Positions 6,581 to 12,523 of a stretch of DNA of 12,523 nucleotides are shown one piece after another. The stretch is from Megamonas sp. UBA1799 (GTDB lineage Bacteria > Bacillota > Negativicutes > Selenomonadales > Selenomonadaceae): assembly GCA_002319815.1 (NCBI GenBank), contig DCFR01000046.1, positions 1 through 12,523 on the forward strand, read 5' to 3'. The notes beneath the pieces were generated by a model. It was not told where the DNA came from. It did no database searches and was given only the letters and a program-made list of their open reading frames with translations. A program made the position numbers and the translations under genes. Numbering within the stretch: position 1 is the stretch's first letter; each line of letters starts with the position of its first letter.

Positions 6581-7663
6581 TTAACGTTGATGCAGCCGAT
6601 CCAACAGAACAAAATCTGTCACAGGCAAGCGTGATACATATTCCAGCGCCTGCTGATAATGACCCATAGCGCTCATAAGAACAGCCATGTTGCGAAGCGT
6701 CGCCGGATCTTCAGCATCCAGTTCCAAAGCAGCGTTTAAAAGCTGTCTCGCATCTTCCAGCCGGTCATCGACATAGGCAGCACCGGAAAAAGCATTAAAC
6801 AACCGGATTTTTTCTGCAAGAGAAACCGATTTTGTCAGAATTTCTTTTTGAATCAGCTTGGTTTGTTCCGCAACCGTATCACCGGATGAAAACGGCGCTG
6901 CCGCCTCATTGACTGAATCCTTTAAGGCCTCGGCCATTTGCCCGGCTTTGGTTCCGATGTTTTCGACAACCGTATTCGCCTTCTTTTTTAGCTCGTCAAC
7001 CTGAACTGTCTCACTGGCTTTCAACGCCAGATTTTTAAGCGCTGCAACGGCTGCCTGCGCCCGAGCTATGGAATCATCTGAAGTGGAATCCGCCTTCACT
7101 GCAAAAACAGTTTCTTCTGCAGCTGCGACTTCATTGACAACAGGAGATGCCTCTGGTTCCGGCAAAATGATGTTGCCCAGCTGCAAAAATTTGGCAATAT
7201 GCGGATAATGCTGCTGCAGTTTATCCGCCTCATTACGTCCATAATATTCGAGAATTTCTTCCATTTCCGTACGTTCTGCAGTTGTTAAAGAAGAAACATA
7301 ATGCTCTACGACAAAATCGAAAACCGCCAGTCCATCCTCGATACGATCTTCCAACAAACAAAGCCGCGCTAGCAAAATACGTACTGCCACATGATTTGGA
7401 GCATACGTCAGCGTATTGTTAATCCATGTACCGGCCCGTTCATAATCGCCAATCATAAAATAAGCATATGCTCCTTGATACATCACCTCAGCATCTATGC
7501 ATTTGCATTGAGCTAATCCAGCCATAGTCTCAATTGCTTCTGGATATTTTTCTTCTTTTATTTGTTCTATCATTTGCTGTTTTAAAGAATTTATCTCTTG
7601 GTTAACGACTCCTTCTTTATTTTTTTGCTGGTGTTTAGCCATCTTACGACTCAATTTCCCCAT
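6581..7663 (-). CDS. Cytoplasmic TPR protein with Ala-rich linker
   Basis: This is a 360-residue protein starting MGKLSRKMAK. The start at 7663 is supported by GGAGG seven bases upstream; an in-frame ATG at 7681 lies beyond that site and is unlikely. Residues about 24-165 form TPR-like helix pairs (for example around 59-90 and 92-122). Residues about 166-265 are rich in Ala, Glu, Lys and Val and look like a flexible or coiled helical linker. Residues about 275-345 resume TPR-like helices (LEDARQLLNAALELDAEDP is typical). There is no signal peptide, membrane segment or catalytic motif. TPR repeats bind proteins, so I infer a scaffold or chaperone linking the glycosyltransferases or their acceptor. 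It sits 83 bp after gene 2 and 9 bp before gene 4. Assignment as a TPR protein is good; the role is a guess. Confidence 0.85.
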   Translation of the reverse strand: MGKLSRKMAKHQQKNKEGVVNQEINSLKQQMIEQIKEEKYPEAIETMAGLAQCKCIDAEVMYQGAYAYFMIGDYERAGTWINNTLTYAPNHVAVRILLARLCLLEDRIEDGLAVFDFVVEHYVSSLTTAERTEMEEILEYYGRNEADKLQQHYPHIAKFLQLGNIILPEPEASPVVNEVAAAEETVFAVKADSTSDDSIARAQAAVAALKNLALKASETVQVDELKKKANTVVENIGTKAGQMAEALKDSVNEAAAPFSSGDTVAEQTKLIQKEILTKSVSLAEKIRLFNAFSGAAYVDDRLEDARQLLNAALELDAEDPATLRNMAVLMSAMGHYQQALEYVSRLPVTDFVLLDRLHQR

Positions 7664-7670
7664 ACAAGTT

Positions 7671-7675
7671 CCTCC
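7671..7675 (-). promoter_or_regulatory. Ribosome binding site of the TPR gene
   Basis: GGAGG on the minus strand, seven bases before ATG 7663. It lies between the two in-frame ATG codons (7681 and 7663) and therefore selects the downstream one. Confidence 0.85.
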
Positions 7676-7733
7676 ATTCATTACGTGCTTTCTTTATCAG
7701 ATATATACGGCAAACCGTTCAAATTATCCTGCC

Positions 7734-7745
7734 CTTATCGATAAG
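7734..7745. repeat. Perfect 12-bp palindrome after the GT41 gene stop
   Basis: CTTATCGATAAG is its own reverse complement and starts one base after the TAA of gene 2, in the 83-bp gap before the TPR gene. With no loop and no following T-tract it does not look like a terminator; a dimeric protein operator or a chance palindrome are both possible. A smaller hairpin (ACGG-TTTG-CCGT) lies further along in the same gap. Confidence 0.5.
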
Positions 7746-7746
7746 T

Positions 7747-9207
7747 TTATTCCTCCCCACACAGCCACCTCCGCCACATCGCCTCATAAGCATTTTCCAT
7801 TTCCTGCACATACTGCCAGCCATTCATCAATGGCGATTTTTTCATCAGGGAACGCAGCACATGATGCAGTTCTGTTAAAAGAAGCGGCTCTTTTGCCAAA
7901 GCCACCGCACGTTCCATATACGCTTCCGCAGTCCCGGCAGCGAGTTCTCCCAAACCGACATTCATCAGTAAACTGTAACCAAAACGGGTACTGTGCCTTG
8001 TTCCGAACAAAGATATGACCGGCACCCCCATATACAAAGCATCGCAAGTCGTCCCGCCGCCCACATAAGGATAGGTATCCAATGCAATATCAATATCATA
8101 ATATTCATCCAGATAATTTCCTGTCCCTAGCCGCAGTTCCAACTGGTCCGTCCGAAAGCCTATGCTTTCCGCCCGCCGCCGCAAAGATGCCGCTAGAAAC
8201 GGCAAATTCCCGGAATCCTTCAGCAGCAGATGAGAACCTGGAACCTGCTGAAGAATGGTCAACCATAGTTGCAGCATTTGATCCGTCACTTTAGCAAAAT
8301 TATTAAAACTGCCAAATACCACCGGTGTATGAACCGCATATATTTTTTGACAGTGCAGCGCTCGTTCCGACGGAGTATAACAAAGATGCGTATGCGGCAG
8401 GCGAACCAGTTTCTCTGTAAACAAAGAATCTCCCGCGCCTGGCGGATCACAATATACGTCGGTAAGGAAATAATCCACGGCCGGATCCCCGGTGGTACTC
8501 ATATAGCCGATTCCACAAACCTGCACGGGTGCCGGATGCCAATCCATAATCGGCAGTGTAACTCCGCCTGAGGCATGCCCGGATAAATCGAACAAGATAT
8601 CTACACAGTCTTCATAAATAACCCGCGCCGCATCCTCTGAAGACAACGCAGACAAATCCCTCCAGCCGGAAGCCAGCCGCTGTAATTGCTGCGTTGTATG
8701 ATCTTCCCTGCCGCTCACTGAATAACCAATGACTTCATAACGCTTTCGATTGCAGCGTGCCAACAATTGAATGAAAAAAAACATGTTGACATGTTCACAA
8801 AAATCTGGCGATAAATAGCCGATACGCAGTTTGTCTTTATCTTTTCTTAGATGAACAAAAGCAGGCCTTGTGTTCACCAAAGCTGAATAGGCAAAATGCT
8901 CCTTTGCCAGTTCCTCATCGTTCCATTGCGGCAAATAGTGCTGCAAAAAGAGATAATTGCTGTACAGCATTGTTTTTTCCGATAGATACGGTCCACAACA
9001 ATGTACAAGGGCCTGCCGGTAATAATCTGAACTCCGCGCCAAATCGCCTGCCATAAAATAGCAGCCTGCCAACGTTTTATAGACCAGATACCATTGCTCC
9101 GGTAATAAATTCTGTCTCTGCAACATCAATAAAACGGTTATGGCTTCCTGTGGCTGCTTCTGCTTATAAAACAGGGTTGCCTGCTCCAGCCCCAGCGTAA
9201 AATTCAT
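7747..9207 (-). CDS. TPR-containing SPINDLY/OGT-type glycosyltransferase (GT41), third copy
   Basis: This 486-residue protein has helical TPR-like repeats at about 1-90 and one GT41 catalytic domain at about 127-480. Visible motifs are LRIGYLSPDFCEH (His139), VDILFDLSGH 202-211, PAPVQVCGIGYMSTTG, LVRLPHTHLCY, FNNFAK (Lys306), DIALDTYPYVGGGTTCD (373-389) and the C-terminal SPLM...YEAMWRRW signature. I chose ATG 9207 over the in-frame ATG at 9240 because AAAGGAGG sits five bases before 9207 and the ATG overlaps the upstream TGA as ATGA, which implies translational coupling. The longer start would lie 34 bp deeper inside gene 1. The protein repeats the modular plan of gene 1, including a YSNYLF-type preamble before the catalytic domain, so the pair looks like a duplication series. 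It probably acts in the cytoplasm on a protein acceptor. The sugar (GlcNAc, fucose or other) cannot be read from the sequence. Confidence 0.93.
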   Translation of the reverse strand: MNFTLGLEQATLFYKQKQPQEAITVLLMLQRQNLLPEQWYLVYKTLAGCYFMAGDLARSSDYYRQALVHCCGPYLSEKTMLYSNYLFLQHYLPQWNDEELAKEHFAYSALVNTRPAFVHLRKDKDKLRIGYLSPDFCEHVNMFFFIQLLARCNRKRYEVIGYSVSGREDHTTQQLQRLASGWRDLSALSSEDAARVIYEDCVDILFDLSGHASGGVTLPIMDWHPAPVQVCGIGYMSTTGDPAVDYFLTDVYCDPPGAGDSLFTEKLVRLPHTHLCYTPSERALHCQKIYAVHTPVVFGSFNNFAKVTDQMLQLWLTILQQVPGSHLLLKDSGNLPFLAASLRRRAESIGFRTDQLELRLGTGNYLDEYYDIDIALDTYPYVGGGTTCDALYMGVPVISLFGTRHSTRFGYSLLMNVGLGELAAGTAEAYMERAVALAKEPLLLTELHHVLRSLMKKSPLMNGWQYVQEMENAYEAMWRRWLCGEE

Positions 9208-12200
9208 GTTTTCCTCCTTTGCTGCCGCCAGTCCTGCCAAATCTCTTCATAACGCGACTCCAGTTCCTGCATATAATGCCGAACATCCATCAAAGGTGAC
9301 TTCCGCATCATACCGCGCAGCTGTCGGTGCAGAGCATCAAGCAGCGCAGAATCGCGGGCCAGCGCCGCTGCCTGATCCACATAAGCATCCAGCGTATCCA
9401 CGGCCAGTTCACCGATACCAACACTTTCTAGCAAAGATTTTCCAAAACGAGAACCCCGTCGCTGCCCGAAGCGCGAAACCACCGGTACTCCCATATAAAG
9501 AGCATCACAAGTGGTGCCGCCTCCCGGATAAGGATATGTATCCAAAGCAATATCGATATCCAGATAACGGCTCATATATTCTACCGTGGCCGGCTCAAAT
9601 AATACCCTGTCGATATCAAAACCAAGTTGTCGCAAACGCGCATCAAATACATCCACGACCGACTGACTAACCAATGCTTGGCATTTAAATAAAATACGTG
9701 ATTCCGGTACACGCTGCAAAATTTTCAACCAAGCTAACAACATTTCATCGGTAATTTTATAGTAATGATTAAATACGCCAAACAATACATAGCCGCGTTG
9801 TTGACAAGGCGCCCCGCTGACATCCGGCACATTGCTCCTGGCCGAATAGCAAAACTGACTTGTAAGATAAAGCCGTCTCTCCTCTTTGACAACAGCCGAT
9901 TGCATTGCCCCGCCACCCGAAGGATCACACCATGCATCGGTAATAAACCAATCCACCTGCGGCAATCCGGTAACATGCATATAGCCTAATCCGGAAACCT
10001 GGACCGGCGCCGGTTTCCATGCCAGAACCGGCAAGCCGCTGTTTGCCGTATGCCCTGCCAGATCAACTAAAATATCAATTTCATCTGCATAAATACATTG
10101 TGCAATTTCGTCATAAGCACGCCCGGATACATCGCGCCAGCCATTACCGGCCAAATTTTGTACGCGTTCCGTATATGCATCGCGCTGCGTACTCAGACTA
10201 TAGCAGTAAATATCAAAACGCTTTTTATCATACCCTGCCAGCAATACATAATAAAAGGCAAACATCACATGCTGCCGATAATCTGGAGATAAATAGCCTA
10301 TACGCAATTTTTTGTGGAATGCATGTCCATTATGTTCATAAGGCTGCACCGCAGAAAAAATCCGGGCATATCCGGCATGTGCTTCAGCCAGTTCCGTCTC
10401 TCCAATATTCGTTGCATGCAAACTCAACAGCCAAGAACTATACATGTTGCAGCGATCCTTTATGTCCTGCCCTTCCGCTTGAACAAAGGCCTGCCGATAG
10501 GCAGCGGCAGCTTCTTCTGAAAGGCCGCGGATATTCGCACTGTAGGCCTTTTTCAGCAATATCTGCAAACGCAATTCCGGCGTGACCTGAGAGCCCACCG
10601 CCTCCCAGGCAGCATCATAAGCATTATGGGCTTCTACATGCCGCACGCTCTGGTGCAGCGCCTCGCCCAGCATCATATAAAGTTCGGCGGCATTTTCCCG
10701 GTCTGTCCGAATTGCCCTCCGCAGCCAAAAAGCTGCTCGATTGTAATCTTTTCGCTCTAAATAAGCCAAGCCGGCCGCAGAAAGTACTTTTGCATCACCG
10801 GAACCTAATGCATACAGACGCCCTGCATCCCGAACGACATATTCCCATTGATGGTGAGGCAAAGCTGCCATCAGACGGATTGTACATTTCTTCGCAAAAG
10901 CAGCTGCCTTGTCTGGAGATTCATTTTGCAAACGCCAATGATACCAAATCTTTCGATAGGCGGTCTCTATATCCCCCATATAAAGGCCCTGATCCATAAC
11001 CGGAGACTCCTGCATACGACGGCGCAAAATCTGATGCAGCTGCTTCAAACGTGCCGGATTGTTCGCCAAGTCCACCGCCCGCTTTATATATTCACGTAGA
11101 GAAGAAGCGCAACATTCTGCAAGCTGTATATTCATAAGCAAACTATAACCAAAACGTGCTCCATGCCGCCGCCCGATCAAAGTAATCACCGGAACGCCCA
11201 TATAAAGCGCATCACAAGTAGTCCCGCCGCCTACATACGGCCAAGTATCAAGCGCAATATCAACGCGGTTATAAGCGTCCAGATAATCCGCAGTATAACC
11301 TTCGGTGATGACGCGGTCCAGCGGAATTCCAGCCGCTGCCAGCCGTTTTTCCGCCACCTGCCGTCCATAAGCATGATCAAAAACCGCCGCCTTCAAAAAC
11401 AACCGTGACTCCGGCACTTGTAACAAAATGGTCCCCCATACATGCAGCAGATCATCCGTAAGCTTGGCAAATTGATTAAAGCAGCCAAAAGTAATATATC
11501 TATTGCTTTGAAATGGCGCTTCCCGGCAACATGCTGGAGCCGTATAAGGACGATAGCAAAAATGTGAATGCGGCAGCACAAGCAATTTTTCTTTAAAACC
11601 AGCCGTTGCCGCAATGTGCGGTTCCAAATGATCCGCTTCGCAGCATAGGCCCACCAAATCAGATTTCTCCAGCGCATCGTCCGCCGCTAAATATACATCA
11701 CTGAAAAAATAATCAATCGCCGATAATCCGGTCGTACTCATATAGCCAATACCGGAAACCTGCACCGGAGCCGGTTTATAGGCCATCACCGGCAAACAGT
11801 TTCCTTTCGTATGCCCGGCTAAATCCACAAGAATATCTATTTCCTCTTCATAAATCAGCCGCGCCGCCTGCTCTGCCGTCATACCCATAAGGTTATGCCA
11901 ATGATCCGTCATCGCGGCAAAACTCTTACTAATAGCATCTTCCGGGCAATTTGCATAACAATAAACCTCAAAGTTGTCATGATCATAACTCTGAAAAAAC
12001 GCCCAACTAAACCAAGCCGTTATATGCGCGCAAAGGTCCGGCGATATATAACCAATGCGCAATTTTTCATGATCTTCATGATGCGCATGATCAAACCGAT
12101 CAATATTTTGGAAAAACGTTTCATACCAACAAGCCGCTTCATAAATCACAGTTTCGGATGCTTCCCGATACTGCATATCAAAAAGATAATTGCTATAGGA

Positions 12201-12523
12201 TGCAGTTTGATCTGCTACCGACACGACCCGTTTGCTGGCAGCAAGATGATGCTGCGCAGCGGCTTCCATACTGCCAGCCTCTTTGCTGATCCGACCTAGA
12301 ATATCATGCGCCATGCCCGATTGCCATGACTCCAAATCGCCTTTTTTCAGCGCCGCATAGCCGTACGCCTGCGTTTTTTCCCAATCCCCCTGCAAAAATG
12401 CCGCTCGAGCCGCTAAAAAAAGTCCATATCCATAAGTTCCCTGCGTTTGCAGCAAATGATCTGCCACAGCCACCGCACCAGCCGCATTTCCGGCATCAAT
12501 ATAGATTTCCGCCGTTTGTTCCA
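9204..12523 (-). CDS. Double-domain SPINDLY/OGT-type protein O-glycosyltransferase (GT41) with TPR segments, 5'-partial
   Basis: The frame is open through the right edge (no stop to 12521), so the N-terminus is missing. The first in-window start codon is a GTG at 12473, which I do not take as the true start; residues below count from it. Residues 1-110 are TPR-like helices. The first GT41 domain spans about 138-513: LRIGYISPDLCAH (His150, matching the OGT catalytic-region His), PAPVQVSGIGYMSTTG, FNQFAK (Lys337, matching the UDP-contacting Lys) and GGGTTCD 415-421. A second TPR-like stretch follows (about 520-715). The second GT41 domain spans about 723-1084, with SPDYRQH (His735), FNHYYK (Lys906) and GGGTTCD 984-990. 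GT41 enzymes move GlcNAc, or fucose in plant SPINDLY, onto Ser/Thr of cytoplasmic proteins. No signal peptide or membrane segment is visible. The TGA stop overlaps the next gene's ATG (ATGA). Family assignment is firm; donor and acceptor are unknown. Confidence 0.93.
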   Translation of the reverse strand, partial: EQTAEIYIDAGNAAGAVAVADHLLQTQGTYGYGLFLAARAAFLQGDWEKTQAYGYAALKKGDLESWQSGMAHDILGRISKEAGSMEAAAQHHLAASKRVVSVADQTASYSNYLFDMQYREASETVIYEAACWYETFFQNIDRFDHAHHEDHEKLRIGYISPDLCAHITAWFSWAFFQSYDHDNFEVYCYANCPEDAISKSFAAMTDHWHNLMGMTAEQAARLIYEEEIDILVDLAGHTKGNCLPVMAYKPAPVQVSGIGYMSTTGLSAIDYFFSDVYLAADDALEKSDLVGLCCEADHLEPHIAATAGFKEKLLVLPHSHFCYRPYTAPACCREAPFQSNRYITFGCFNQFAKLTDDLLHVWGTILLQVPESRLFLKAAVFDHAYGRQVAEKRLAAAGIPLDRVITEGYTADYLDAYNRVDIALDTWPYVGGGTTCDALYMGVPVITLIGRRHGARFGYSLLMNIQLAECCASSLREYIKRAVDLANNPARLKQLHQILRRRMQESPVMDQGLYMGDIETAYRKIWYHWRLQNESPDKAAAFAKKCTIRLMAALPHHQWEYVVRDAGRLYALGSGDAKVLSAAGLAYLERKDYNRAAFWLRRAIRTDRENAAELYMMLGEALHQSVRHVEAHNAYDAAWEAVGSQVTPELRLQILLKKAYSANIRGLSEEAAAAYRQAFVQAEGQDIKDRCNMYSSWLLSLHATNIGETELAEAHAGYARIFSAVQPYEHNGHAFHKKLRIGYLSPDYRQHVMFAFYYVLLAGYDKKRFDIYCYSLSTQRDAYTERVQNLAGNGWRDVSGRAYDEIAQCIYADEIDILVDLAGHTANSGLPVLAWKPAPVQVSGLGYMHVTGLPQVDWFITDAWCDPSGGGAMQSAVVKEERRLYLTSQFCYSARSNVPDVSGAPCQQRGYVLFGVFNHYYKITDEMLLAWLKILQRVPESRILFKCQALVSQSVVDVFDARLRQLGFDIDRVLFEPATVEYMSRYLDIDIALDTYPYPGGGTTCDALYMGVPVVSRFGQRRGSRFGKSLLESVGIGELAVDTLDAYVDQAAALARDSALLDALHRQLRGMMRKSPLMDVRHYMQELESRYEEIWQDWRQQRRKT
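9213..9220 (-). promoter_or_regulatory. Ribosome binding site deciding the gene 2 start
   Basis: Read on the minus strand this is AAAGGAGG, five bases before ATG 9207. It lies inside the last codons of gene 1 and makes ATG 9207, not 9240, the start of the third GT41 gene. The ATG shares bases with the upstream TGA. Confidence 0.85.

Noticed and set aside
9204..9240. Longer start of gene 2 at ATG 9240 (MAGLAAAKEEN...)
   Set aside because: The strong AAAGGAGG site is downstream of that ATG and correctly placed for ATG 9207, which also forms a classic ATGA overlap with gene 1.
10019..10585. Open plus-strand frame of 188 codons
   Set aside because: It lies wholly opposite the second GT41 domain, whose motifs are clear on the minus strand. 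Its translation is rich in His, Tyr, Pro and Arg with no recognisable domain, as expected of an antisense shadow.
12471..12473. GTG as the real start of gene 1
   Set aside because: The frame continues open to the right edge and the residues upstream (AEIYIDAGNAAG) look like more TPR helix, so the gene is simply cut by the window.
9204..12523. Repeated TPR-GT41 modules as a repetitive DNA element or CRISPR-like array
   Set aside because: The similarity is at protein level, with many differing synonymous positions and module spacing above 1.4 kb; it is gene duplication, not a DNA repeat array.

Overview
All eight protein-coding genes lie on the minus strand, so transcription runs from the right edge (about 12523) to the left edge. 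They are packed head to tail with 3-9 bp gaps, 4-8 bp stop/start overlaps, and two larger gaps of 83 and 138 bp. Strong AGGAGG-type ribosome binding sites and moderate base composition suggest a Firmicute-like host. TPR-SPINDLY transferases sitting beside a CDP-polyol transferase make me think of the Negativicutes (Selenomonas-like), but this is inference and no taxonomic marker gene is present.

Layout in transcription order. (1) 12523-9204: a giant SPINDLY/OGT-type protein, open at the right edge, with two complete glycosyltransferase family 41 (GT41) domains separated by TPR-like helices. (2) 9207-7747: a third TPR-GT41 protein, coupled to gene 1 by an ATGA overlap. (3) 7663-6581: a cytoplasmic TPR protein with a long Ala/charged linker. 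(4) 6571-5624: a class I methyltransferase-like protein whose glycine-rich SAM motif is degenerate. (5) 5631-4951: a StrF/GT2-like glycosyltransferase. (6) 4947-4087: a GT11 (alpha-1,2-fucosyltransferase family) enzyme with a GTG start. After a 138-bp AT-rich gap with a possible internal promoter come (7) 3948-1399: a CDP-glycerol glycerophosphotransferase-like domain fused to a probable beta-propeller, and (8) 1406-42: a glycerol-3-phosphate cytidylyltransferase (TagD-like) domain fused to a Gfo/Idh/MocA oxidoreductase.

Reading of the locus (inference): none of the eight proteins shows a signal peptide or membrane segments, and no flippase, polymerase, ligase or lipid-linked initiating transferase is present. 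This fits cytoplasmic O-glycosylation of a protein, started by the three GT41 domains with the TPR protein as a possible scaffold. The GT2 and GT11 enzymes would extend the sugar, the methyltransferase-like protein might modify it, and genes 7 and 8 would make and attach a CDP-activated polyol phosphate. The acceptor is not in the window. Flagellin or another abundant surface protein is the obvious candidate, because flagellar glycosylation islands often carry GT41 genes. The most unusual items are the double-headed GT41 polypeptide next to a third copy, and the cytidylyltransferase-oxidoreductase fusion partnered with a propeller-tailed phosphotransferase.

I saw no rRNA, tRNA, CRISPR array, insertion sequence or convincing intrinsic terminator.
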